From the NCBI GenBank assembly GCA_051024685.1, contig JAZHPA010000001.1, forward strand, positions 62,001-126,000: 64,000 nucleotides of DNA. The letters are read 5' to 3'. How positions within the stretch are numbered: the stretch's first letter is position 1; each line of letters opens with the position of its first letter. The translations under genes and the position numbers were made by a program. The notes beneath the pieces were generated by a model, which saw only the letters and a program-made list of their open reading frames with translations, had not been told where the DNA came from and searched no databases. Positions 1-6,927 of this stretch are shown here, in pieces. Source of the stretch: UBA12545 sp051024685. GTDB taxonomy: Bacteria > Bacillota > DSM-521 > Neomoorellales > Neomoorellaceae.

Positions 1-828
1 CGCAGCATCGGCCGGAGCTAGGGCATCCTCATCCTCAATAAAATCTCCCAGATGGCTGTCCTCCTCTTCACCGATGGGGGTTTCCAGGGAAACAGGTTCC
101 TGGGCAATCTTCATGATCTCCCGTACCCGTTCTACAGGGATATCCATCTCTTTGGCTATCTCTTCGGGTGTGGGCTCCCGCCCCAGCTCCTGCAGCAGAT
201 TGCGGGATACGCGGATTAATTTGTTTATGGTTTCCACCATATGCACGGGAATCCGGATGGTACGCGCCTGATCGGCAATAGCGCGGGTAATCGCCTGTCG
301 TATCCACCACGTGGCGTAAGTGCTGAACTTGTACCCTTTCCGCCAATCAAATTTTTCCACCGCTTTAATGAGGCCGAGATTGCCTTCCTGGATGAGGTCT
401 AAAAAGAGCATACCCCGCCCTACATAGCGCTTGGCAATGCTCACCACCAGGCGCAGGTTGGCCTCCGCCAGCCTTCTTTTGGCCTCTTCGTCTCCCTGTT
501 CCATACGCTTGGCCAGCTCGATTTCTTCTTCAGGGGTCAAAAGGGGGATACGGCCGATTTCCTTCAAGTACATGCGTACGGGATCATCTATTCCTACCCC
601 CTCGGGGATGGAAAGATCCACATCCCCCTCCGCCGGGGCCCCGTCGTCTCTCTCAAGGACTTCCAGTTCGGACATCTCCGGTATGACATCGATACCCAGG
701 TGGTTCAGCTGTTCATAAATATCATCAATTTGTTCGGGGGTCAGTTCTATTCCCTGAAGGCTGTCCATGATTTCCCGGTAAGTCAGAGAGCCCCGCTCTT
801 TGCCTTTTTCAATGAGTTCTTTAATCAT
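1..828 (-). CDS. rpoD: RNA polymerase primary sigma factor RpoD (SigA), 3' part cut by window edge
   Basis: Housekeeping sigma-70 factor that directs RNA polymerase to -35/-10 promoters. The visible 276 codons begin MIKELIEKGKERGSLTYREI (region 1.1), pass through an acidic linker and then region 1.2 (DPVRMYLKEIGRIPLLTPEE), and continue through regions 2 and 3. The last residues visible are the acidic GEEEDSHLGDFIEDEDA stretch of region 3. Region 4 lies outside the window. The ATG overlaps the end of dnaG by 8 bases (ATGATTAA), which implies translational coupling. The dnaG-rpoD order is the classical macromolecular synthesis operon of Firmicutes. Confidence 0.96.
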   Translation of the reverse strand, partial: MIKELIEKGKERGSLTYREIMDSLQGIELTPEQIDDIYEQLNHLGIDVIPEMSELEVLERDDGAPAEGDVDLSIPEGVGIDDPVRMYLKEIGRIPLLTPEEEIELAKRMEQGDEEAKRRLAEANLRLVVSIAKRYVGRGMLFLDLIQEGNLGLIKAVEKFDWRKGYKFSTYATWWIRQAITRAIADQARTIRIPVHMVETINKLIRVSRNLLQELGREPTPEEIAKEMDIPVERVREIMKIAQEPVSLETPIGEEEDSHLGDFIEDEDALAPADAA

Positions 829-2737
829 CTCTTGCCTCTTTTGTTCCTCTCCCCTCACGAAAACTCCCCCCTTCCTGCTTGCAAAATTTTATCTCTCTAG
901 CCAAGGCCAGGATTTTAGCTTGTAAAGTTTTTACTTGTTCCCCCTGCCCCCTCGCTTCGGCAGCGGCTAGCTCTCGCTGGTACGTCTGTATCTCTTCCTG
1001 CAGTTTCTGTAACCGGACGGCTTGAATGGCCCGCTCCAAGGCTTCAGAATTAAAGGGCTCCCCTTCTGCTTCCAGAGCTAACCGCGCCAGGTAAGGTTGG
1101 ACTTCAGGCTCCAACCTTTTGAGCAGTTCTTTCTGGAGGACTTCCCCCTCCAAACCGGGGTCTGTTTCCCTGAGCTCCCTCGCGGCTCCGGCTATAGCCT
1201 TCGCCGGAGACAAGCGCCAGAAATCTGGTCCCAGGGCTGCCTCGATCCGGTGGGCCAGGTCTGCTTCAGTTATATAAGCAGCTAAGAGAAACACCTCCGG
1301 CCCGCTGAAGGTTATTTTAGCCGCTTTAGGGGCTTCATTCCTAGTATACCTGCTTTTTCCGAGGTTATCCTGCTTAAGTTTAAATTTTTGTATCTCCTGG
1401 TAGATGGCGACTTCCGATTGCCCGGTACGGCGACTGAGTAACCGCACATAGGCCTCCCTTTCGACGGCATTCTCCACTTCTGCCAGGTAAGGCACCACCT
1501 CATTGACGGCGGCTATGCATTCTTCGGGGTCGGATAGATTATGGCCGCTGACCGCCTGCTCGATAAGAAATTCCAGCCAAGGCAGGGCGTCTCTTATAAG
1601 CTCTTGAAAGGCCGACCCTCCTCTAGCTTGCAAAAACTCATCGGGGTCCTTCCCCTCAGGCAAGAGCAGGATCCTTACTTTTAAACCTATCCCGCCGAGG
1701 ACGCTTAATCCCCTTAGGGCCGCCGATCTCCCCGCAACATCGGCGTCATAAGCAATGACCACTTCCGAAGCATACCGCTTCAACTCCCTAGCCTGTTCTG
1801 GAGTTAAGGCGGTGCCCAGGGTGGCCACCACGTTGTCCACCCCGTGTTGCCAGGCGGCAATGGCATCCATATACCCTTCCACCACCACCGCCCTGCCCTG
1901 GCGCCGTATCCCCGGCAAGGCCAGGTGTAACCCGTAGAGATGTCGACCCTTTTGAAAAAGCAGGGTCTCGGGAGTGTTTAAATATTTGGGCTCCCCGTTA
2001 TCCAGGACCCGGCCGCCGAAACCTACTACCCGGCCGGCATAATCTTTGATAGGGAACATGAGGCGCCGGCGAAAGCGATCTCGCGTCCCTTCGGGGAGCC
2101 GAGAAGCAGAAAGGCCGGATCGGGCGATTTCATAGGCTTTAAAACCCTGGCGCCGCAAATAATCCACCAGGGCCGTAGGGCTATCCGGCGCATATCCCAG
2201 TTCAAATTTCTCTACCGCTTCCGGGCTCACCCGGCGCCTGTGCAGATACTCCCTGGCTCGGACCGCCCCAGGATCTTGCAACAGCAGCCGGTGATAAAAC
2301 CTGGCGGCCAGGGCGCCGATTTGGTAAAGCCTTTCCTTTTCCTGCCGCAGGGAAGAAGGGTCTCCCCTTCCTGAGACCTCTTCCAGCTTTATTCCGGCTC
2401 GTTCGGCCAGCCGGGTAACTGCCTCCGGAAAGGTCATCCCGGTTTGCCTCATGAGAAAGGCGATCACGTCTCCTCCGGCCCCGCAGCCGAAGCAATAAAA
2501 GATCCCTTTACTCGGGCTGACGGTAAAGGAAGGCGTTTTTTCGCTGTGGAAGGGACATAGCCCTACATAATTCTGGCCGCGCTTCTTTAATCGCACATAT
2601 TCACTTATTACTTCCGTGATGTCTACCTTGGCCTTGATCTCCTCTATCACATCTTCCGGGAAGGCGGCCGGCAAGGAGTATGCCCCCTTATAATCTTCGG
2701 GCGAAATGTCTTTATTGTATTCGCCATTTAAACCCAA
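821..2737 (-). CDS. dnaG: DNA primase DnaG
   Basis: Synthesises the RNA primers for lagging-strand replication and works with the DnaB-type helicase. The CHC2 zinc finger is visible at C61, H64, C82 and C85 (CPFH...CFGC). The TOPRIM domain follows (VVVEGYMDAIAAWQHG, then the acidic VIAYDADVAG motif), and the helicase-binding C-terminal region ends the protein. The length of 638 aa is normal for the family. The start is uncertain. The TTG used here has a weak AGAGGATA site, but another TTG at 2674 (residue 22) has a better AAGGGGG site and gives the usual N-terminus just before the zinc finger. A TATAAT-like -10 lies at 2794-2799 without a clear -35. Confidence 0.95.
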   Translation of the reverse strand: MGLNGEYNKDISPEDYKGAYSLPAAFPEDVIEEIKAKVDITEVISEYVRLKKRGQNYVGLCPFHSEKTPSFTVSPSKGIFYCFGCGAGGDVIAFLMRQTGMTFPEAVTRLAERAGIKLEEVSGRGDPSSLRQEKERLYQIGALAARFYHRLLLQDPGAVRAREYLHRRRVSPEAVEKFELGYAPDSPTALVDYLRRQGFKAYEIARSGLSASRLPEGTRDRFRRRLMFPIKDYAGRVVGFGGRVLDNGEPKYLNTPETLLFQKGRHLYGLHLALPGIRRQGRAVVVEGYMDAIAAWQHGVDNVVATLGTALTPEQARELKRYASEVVIAYDADVAGRSAALRGLSVLGGIGLKVRILLLPEGKDPDEFLQARGGSAFQELIRDALPWLEFLIEQAVSGHNLSDPEECIAAVNEVVPYLAEVENAVEREAYVRLLSRRTGQSEVAIYQEIQKFKLKQDNLGKSRYTRNEAPKAAKITFSGPEVFLLAAYITEADLAHRIEAALGPDFWRLSPAKAIAGAARELRETDPGLEGEVLQKELLKRLEPEVQPYLARLALEAEGEPFNSEALERAIQAVRLQKLQEEIQTYQRELAAAEARGQGEQVKTLQAKILALAREIKFCKQEGGSFREGRGTKEARDD

Positions 2738-2819
2738 TATCCTCTTTTTTAGGCGATTACCGGCTTATTCTATTATCTGTTACTATTTACCATATTATAC
2801 CTTGTGGCGAGCTTCCAAC

Positions 2820-2844
2820 CTAGACTATCATACTAGACTATCAT
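2820..2844. repeat. Tandem 12-bp direct repeat upstream of dnaG
   Basis: CTAGACTATCAT occurs twice in direct orientation (2820-2831 and 2833-2844) with a 13-nt period. It lies about 20 bp upstream of a TATAAT-like box that could serve dnaG-rpoD. A 7-bp inverted repeat, CCCGTAT/ATACGGG, follows at 2872-2899. Either could bind a regulator of the divergent dnaG and small-ORF promoters. Only the repeats themselves are seen; function is inference. Confidence 0.5.
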
Positions 2845-2940
2845 TAGTGAGGTGCCGGCCTTAACGAGTTCCCCGTATTAAAGAATTTCTACATACGGGC
2901 TTGGCCCCTTAGGGAAAATAAGAAACGAGGTGATATTCCC

Positions 2941-3057
2941 ATGGGAAAACTTGTGGCCTTCCTACTAATCGTCCTTCTGGGAGGCGGAAGCCTTTATGTA
3001 CTCTACAAGGGAGTAATCCTGCCCCTTTTGGAGCCCTATTTTAAGCGCCGGCAGTAG
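2941..3057 (+). CDS. Small single-pass membrane protein (38 aa), unknown function
   Basis: ATG preceded by a GAGGTGAT ribosome site about 7 nt upstream. The product starts MGKLVAFLLIVLLGGGSLYV, followed by LYKGVILPLLEPYFKRRQ. One hydrophobic helix spans residues 4-21, and the C-terminus is positively charged, which suggests an N-out/C-in or short anchor topology. It is divergent from dnaG and convergent with dgt. I do not recognise the family. The clean start, ribosome site and membrane-helix composition argue for a real gene, but a chance ORF of this size cannot be excluded. Confidence 0.5.
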   Translation: MGKLVAFLLIVLLGGGSLYVLYKGVILPLLEPYFKRRQ

Positions 3058-3134
3058 ATCTGCTCAGAACAAAAAATCTGTTGCGGCCGTGGCTATATGT
3101 ATAAAGGTGCCTACAGCCAGGTTATAATAGGCCT

Positions 3135-3221
3135 GGAAGGTACCACTAAGGGAAATCCTGCCGGCGTCTTCGTCAAGCGCCGGATAGCCTGACGAGCGAA
3201 GAGATTTTCCGGGTACCTTCC
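3135..3221. other. Candidate structured RNA element with mutually exclusive helices
   Basis: The 196-bp gap between the 38-aa ORF and the end of dgt holds a strong dyad. Perfect 10-bp arms GGAAGGTACC (3135-3144) and GGTACCTTCC (3212-3221) enclose two competing inner helices. CCGGCG (3161-3166) pairs with CGCCGG (3178-3183). Alternatively CGTCA (3171-3175) pairs with TGACG (3190-3194), or TCTTCG (3167-3172) with CGAAGA (3197-3202). The strand is not determined. On the minus strand it would be in the dgt 3' region or dnaG leader. It matches no riboswitch class I can recall. Confidence 0.4.
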
Positions 3222-3253
3222 CATTTATTTGGACTAAATTATTATCATTATTA

Positions 3254-4246
3254 TCATAGTTGGAAACCCGAGGGCACAAATAGTTTTTGATACTGCAGTA
3301 TGGCAAAGCGGTCCGTCATCCCTGCAATATAGTCGCAGACCCGCCGGCTTAAATCTTCTCCCGGACCTCGGGAAGGAGGTAGAAGCTCAGGATGGGCGAG
3401 GTAATAATAATATAGCTCCTGGAGCATCCTCTTAGCTTTGCCTTCCTCACTCTTAGCTCGCGAACCCACGTAAACCCGCTGGAAAAGAAAAGCCCGCAAC
3501 GCATCGGTGGCCTGCTGAACACGTGAGCTCATGGCAATCCGGTCCTTACCCCAACTGTTTTGAATAATGTCCAGGACCATAGTGTTAATGCGCTGCCGGT
3601 GCCGGTAGCCTAGGATTTCCAGGCACTCTCCGGGCAAATCATCTAAGGCAATAATCCCTGCCCTCAAGGCATCGTCGATATCGTGGTTGATGTAGGCAAT
3701 GCGGTCGGCGTAGCATATGATTTGCCCTTCCAGGGTGCGCGGCTTGACCGGCCCAGTATGGTGGAGTATCCCGTCCCTCACTTCCCAGGTAAGGTTTAAC
3801 CCGCCTTCCCCCTCTAACACCTCTACTACCCGCAAACTCTGCTCGTTATGTTTAAATCCTCCGGGCACTATTTCATTTAAGGCTTCCTCCCCGGCATGGC
3901 CAAAGGGTGTATGACCCAGGTCGTGGCCCAGGGCAATGGCCTCGGTTAAATCTTCGTTTAAGCGCAGGGCGCGGGCTATGGTGCGGGCTATCTGGGCCAC
4001 TTCCAGGGTATGAGTGAGGCGAGTGCGAAAATGGTCTCCTTCGGGGGCGATAAAAACCTGGGTCTTATGTTTCAGTCGGCGGAAGGCCTTGCAATGAATA
4101 ATCCGGTCCCGGTCCCGCTGAAATTCAGTTCGCACTTGGCAGGGCTCCTCTGGCCGCACCCGACCCCGGCTCCGGCTGCTCAAAGTGGCAAAAGGTGAGA
4201 GTAAGGCCTCTTCCAGGCGTTCGGCTTCCTCCCTTAAGAGCACCAA
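3254..4246 (-). CDS. dgt: Deoxyguanosinetriphosphate triphosphohydrolase-like protein (HD domain)
   Basis: Hydrolyses dNTPs to deoxynucleoside plus triphosphate, controlling dNTP pools. The HD-superfamily metal site is visible as H79 (RLTHTLEVAQ), H108-D109 (LGHDLGHTPFGH) and a later D (NHDIDDALR). The N-terminal FQRDRDRIIHCKAFRRLKHK signature is typical of the Dgt-like family. The length of 330 aa fits the shorter type 2 group. The start is TTG, directly after AAGGAGGGGGC. It follows the flavoprotein gene by 15 bases, so the two are probably cotranscribed. Confidence 0.93.
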   Translation of the reverse strand: MVLLREEAERLEEALLSPFATLSSRSRGRVRPEEPCQVRTEFQRDRDRIIHCKAFRRLKHKTQVFIAPEGDHFRTRLTHTLEVAQIARTIARALRLNEDLTEAIALGHDLGHTPFGHAGEEALNEIVPGGFKHNEQSLRVVEVLEGEGGLNLTWEVRDGILHHTGPVKPRTLEGQIICYADRIAYINHDIDDALRAGIIALDDLPGECLEILGYRHRQRINTMVLDIIQNSWGKDRIAMSSRVQQATDALRAFLFQRVYVGSRAKSEEGKAKRMLQELYYYYLAHPELLPPSRGPGEDLSRRVCDYIAGMTDRFAILQYQKLFVPSGFQL

Positions 4247-4261
4247 GCCCCCTCCTTGGTC

Positions 4262-4861
4262 CTAGCGGCGGCGCAGGGACATGGTAGCTGCTGCCACCTC
4301 GGCCAAGCGCAGGCCCAAGATCCTCACCCGCTTGATGGCGAATTCGTCCTGGACCGCTGGCGCCTGGCTACAGCCTCCCTGGTGTCCGCAATCATGTTCC
4401 TGGTGGCCGTCTCCCACGATCATCATGCCCTGGATGAGCATCATGTCAAATAGAGCCTTTAAGGTAGTTTCCTGCCCTCCAAAGCGGCTGCCGCCCACCG
4501 CCACGGCAGCCCCTACTACGTTTAGCAGCGCCTTCTCTTTGCGCAAGACCCGGCTCTTATCCCAAAAAGCTTTCAGCTGGGCCGAAACGCTGCCGAAATA
4601 AACCGGGCTGCCCAGAAGGATTCCGTCCGACCGCCGTAGGAGGTCGTAGGCTTCCCCCAGGTGGTTGTTCCGGGAACACAAACCCCGGCAGGGTGAGCTA
4701 CATTGGACACAGAAGAAATTCTTTTGGTCCGCCAAAGCTTCACCCACATGGATCAGAACGGTTTCCGCTCCGGCGTCGGCAGCCGCGGCCAACCCCTGTT
4801 GTAAGAGATACGCAGTATTGCCTTCTTTCCGAGGACTACCGTTAATACCTACAATTAACAT
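4262..4861 (-). CDS. Flavodoxin-fold NAD(P)H-dependent FMN reductase / iron-sulfur flavoprotein family
   Basis: An FMN-binding redox protein of the NADPH-dependent FMN reductase family (199 aa). The phosphate-binding loop GINGSPRKEGNTAYLL is at the N-terminus, and the second FMN motif GSPVYFGSVSAQLKAFWD lies in the middle. Cysteines at FFCVQCSSPCRGLC recall the Fe-S cluster loop of iron-sulfur flavoproteins, although the spacing is not the strict CX2CX2CX5C. A His/Cys-rich stretch (GHQEHDCGHQGGC) near the C-terminus could bind metal. The substrate is unknown. It lies just upstream of dgt in the same direction. Confidence 0.85.
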   Translation of the reverse strand: MLIVGINGSPRKEGNTAYLLQQGLAAAADAGAETVLIHVGEALADQKNFFCVQCSSPCRGLCSRNNHLGEAYDLLRRSDGILLGSPVYFGSVSAQLKAFWDKSRVLRKEKALLNVVGAAVAVGGSRFGGQETTLKALFDMMLIQGMMIVGDGHQEHDCGHQGGCSQAPAVQDEFAIKRVRILGLRLAEVAAATMSLRRR

Positions 4862-4934
4862 AGTTAGCCACCCTTTGGTAACTGGAATTTAACTTGGAAA
4901 TGGTTCGACACGGAAGCAATTTTCTCCTGCAGGT

Positions 4935-5399
4935 CTACCCCTCATGTTTATCTTCTCCCTGTGCACGAAGCCTCGCAAGGGCCGCCCGGGCCAAGGCATC
5001 AGCGCGATTATTCCCTTCGTTGTCTCTGTGGCCGGCCACCTTAAGCCACTCCACCTGGTGGCGGGCTGCCTGCTTGAGGAGCTCCTGCCACAGATCCATA
5101 TTCTCTACCGGTTCCTTCTTCACCGTCTGCCAGCCGTTTTTCTCCCAGCGCTTAAGCCAGCCCTGCCGGAAGGCATTTACCAGGTAAGCGCTGTCGCTGT
5201 AGAGCTTCACCCGGCAGGGTTCCTTCAAAGCCTTCAATGCTTCAATAGCCGCCGTCAATTCCATGCGCTGGTTGGTAGTGGAGGGAACCGAGCCGGAAAG
5301 CTCCTTGCGGTGCTTGCCGTAGAAGAGAACCGCCCCCCATCCCCCCGGCCCGGGATTACCGCTACAAGCTCCATCGGTGTAAATTATCACTTCTTTCAT
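4935..5399 (-). CDS. rnhA: Ribonuclease HI
   Basis: Cleaves RNA in RNA-DNA hybrids. All four catalytic acidic residues are present: D9 (YTDGACSGNPG), E47 (NQRMELTAAIEAL), D69 (YSDSAYL) and D134 (NNRADALAR), with the loop histidine H124 (GHRDNEG). A basic protrusion (GWLKRWEKNGWQ) is present. The length of 154 aa is close to the E. coli enzyme. It follows the DUF6485 gene in the same direction. Confidence 0.96.
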   Translation of the reverse strand: MKEVIIYTDGACSGNPGPGGWGAVLFYGKHRKELSGSVPSTTNQRMELTAAIEALKALKEPCRVKLYSDSAYLVNAFRQGWLKRWEKNGWQTVKKEPVENMDLWQELLKQAARHQVEWLKVAGHRDNEGNNRADALARAALARLRAQGEDKHEG

Positions 5400-5411
5400 G
5401 TCCGAGGCGCT

Positions 5412-5630
5412 TCACCTGCCCGCCCTTGAGACCCGGCTGTAGCAGGCCACAAAGCGCTCAATACTGCGGTCATAAGTGCGTTCTACCTCCGGCGGAAAGA
5501 AACAACCCGGAAGCTCCCCGTGGCGTCGGTGGTAAATGACACAGGCACAACAGTTGCCTTTCCTGCTGCACGGTTCATAAGTGCAGGTACACATCCTCTG
5601 ATTTTGAGTAAGGTTAACGCATTGGGCCAT
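5412..5630 (-). CDS. DUF6485 family small cysteine-rich protein
   Basis: A 72-aa protein with eight cysteines, most of them clustered as CTCTYEPCSRKGNCCACVIYH, followed by ELPGCFFPPEVERTYDRSI. This pattern is that of DUF6485 proteins of Clostridia and looks like a metal-binding knuckle; no function is established. It ends 12 bases before rnhA and probably shares its transcript. The assignment rests on recall of the cysteine pattern and the ELP-CFFP motif. Confidence 0.75.
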   Translation of the reverse strand: MAQCVNLTQNQRMCTCTYEPCSRKGNCCACVIYHRRHGELPGCFFPPEVERTYDRSIERFVACYSRVSRAGR

Positions 5631-5668
5631 AGCTTTACCCCCTATCTTGCTGAATTATCACCATTCCT

Positions 5669-5701
5669 AACTCCGGGCCCGTTTGGTGGGGGCCGGGAGT
5701 T
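5669..5701. other. GC-rich imperfect hairpin upstream of the DUF6485 gene
   Basis: AACTCC at 5669-5674 pairs with GGAGTT-type sequence ending at 5701, and an inner GCCC/GGGC stem carries one-base bulges. A short TTTT follows on the plus strand. It lies 39 bp upstream of the DUF6485 start on the minus strand. It could be a weak terminator or leader hairpin. The rest of 5702-5870 shows no recognisable gene. Confidence 0.3.
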
Positions 5702-5880
5702 TTGCACTGGGACCAAGGTTTAAGAGCTTGACCTAGCTTTTCCCTATGAGCTTCTCCCTTCCCGACCAGATTCCTGCTAACATGAAGGCAAACAACTATT
5801 TTTTCTTAGGAATGGTGTGATAAGCCCCCTAGCCCAGAGTCCATTTCTATTTCCAACATGAGATAATAAGTTAGGAGGCG

Positions 5881-6369
5881 GTGCTTTCACAAGTATCCTT
5901 TTAACCGCAGACAATATTATCACTTGTATATAATCTGCCACAATTACATATACCCCAAATACCGATATTGGGTCCCATATCGTTGTCTAAGCAACGGCAG
6001 CCGATTTTTATGCACGTTTGTTGAGAGAAACGCCGGATCAACTGCACCGGGAATTCGTCAACCATGCTGATCGAGATGAACTGGAACACCTCGAGACCTT
6101 TTCCAAACTATATAGCTGCTTCACCGGCCAGAAACCTCAATACATTATCGACCCGGTTCAATACCGGGCCTATACGGACGGCTTACTGATAGCGCTCAAG
6201 GATGAACTGGAAGCGGCAAATTTTTATAAGGGATGTTATTCTGTCGAGTACAGATCAATTAGTGTGGGATACGTTTTTCCTGGCCATGGGTGACGCGTTA
6301 GAGCAAGCAACGAGGTTTGGCGTTTTATATATAGTAATGGGCCACAAATCGTTCTATAATGTTAATTAG
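5881..6369 (+). pseudogene. Ferritin-like (rubrerythrin-fold) protein, decayed by stop and frameshift
   Basis: The conceptual product reads ATAADFYARLLRETPDQLHR, then EFVNHADRDELEHLETFSKL, and later LIALKDELEAANFYKG, with paired E/H motifs of a di-iron four-helix ferritin-like domain. Three lesions are visible. No start codon follows the AGGAGG at 5873-5878. An in-frame TAA at 5988 stands where GAA would fit (EATAADFY). One extra T at about 6234 shifts the frame so that VILSSTDQLVWDTFFLAMGD continues in the next frame to a TAG at 6369. Intact relatives are short Clostridial ferritin-like proteins, sometimes associated with spores. Confidence 0.75.
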
Positions 6370-6392
6370 CCTGGAGGACACTGAGGGATAAA

Positions 6393-6884
6393 ATGAAACC
6401 CAACTTGCCACCCATTCTGGTGAGCGCCTGCCTGGCCGGTTACCAATGTAAATATAACGGCGGGTCCAACCTGGTGCCGGAAATCAAGGACCTGGTAACC
6501 CAGGGTAGAGCAATCCCTGTTTGTCCGGAAAAGCTGGGAGGATTACCCATTCCCCGCCCGCCGGCAGAAATTCAAGGCGGAGACGGTTGGGATGTGCTGC
6601 AAGGCAGAGCCCGGGTGGTGAACAAGGAGGGGCGGGATGTAACACCTGCCTTCCTCCAGGGTGCCCGCGCCACCCTGGAGCTGGCCCGCCGCCTGGGAGC
6701 GCAGGTAGCCATTCTGAAGGAAAGGAGCCCTTCCTGCGGAACTGGCGCCGTCTATGACGGCACTTTTCGGGGCCAAACTCGACCCGGCAGCGGCGTTACG
6801 GCGGCCCTTCTCCGGTGTCACGGTATAAAGCTTTTCAGCGAAGAGACCTGGAAACAAAGCAAGCCCCCTGCCTTTAAAGACTAA
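6393..6884 (+). CDS. DUF523 domain-containing protein
   Basis: A 163-aa DUF523 (YbbK-like) protein. Recognisable motifs are VSACLAGYQCKYNGGSN at the N-terminus, IPVCPEKLGGLPIPRPPAEI in the middle, and ILKERSPSCGTGAVYDG with paired cysteines at the C-terminal side. The conserved cysteines suggest a metal or Fe-S role, but the function is not established. The ATG lies 11 nt after TGGAGGACACTGAGG. The stop codon lies within a terminator hairpin. Confidence 0.88.
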   Translation: MKPNLPPILVSACLAGYQCKYNGGSNLVPEIKDLVTQGRAIPVCPEKLGGLPIPRPPAEIQGGDGWDVLQGRARVVNKEGRDVTPAFLQGARATLELARRLGAQVAILKERSPSCGTGAVYDGTFRGQTRPGSGVTAALLRCHGIKLFSEETWKQSKPPAFKD

Positions 6885-6894
6885 AGGAGGGGGC
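6863..6894 (+). terminator. Hairpin overlapping the DUF523 stop
   Basis: GCCCCC (6863-6868) pairs with GGGGGC (6889-6894), and the inner CCTTTA (6871-6876) pairs with TAAAGG (6882-6887), leaving a 5-nt loop. No strong T-tract follows directly. It probably works with the next hairpin. Confidence 0.5.
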
Positions 6895-6898
6895 AGCA

Positions 6899-6925
6899 GG
6901 GGCCGGGGATAGGATCCCCGGCCCC
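6899..6925. terminator. Bidirectional terminator between DUF523 gene and ppdK
   Basis: A perfect 12-bp stem: GGGGCCGGGGAT (6899-6910), 3-nt loop, ATCCCCGGCCCC (6914-6925). It sits between convergent genes, 3 bases from the ppdK stop. The plus side is followed by TTCTATT. Confidence 0.75.
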
Positions 6926-6927
6926 TT

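Noticed and set aside
3064..3306. An 80-aa minus-strand frame over the dgt end and the structured element.
   Set aside because: It overlaps the dgt C-terminus, has no family features, and covers the hairpin region whose stems explain the sequence better.
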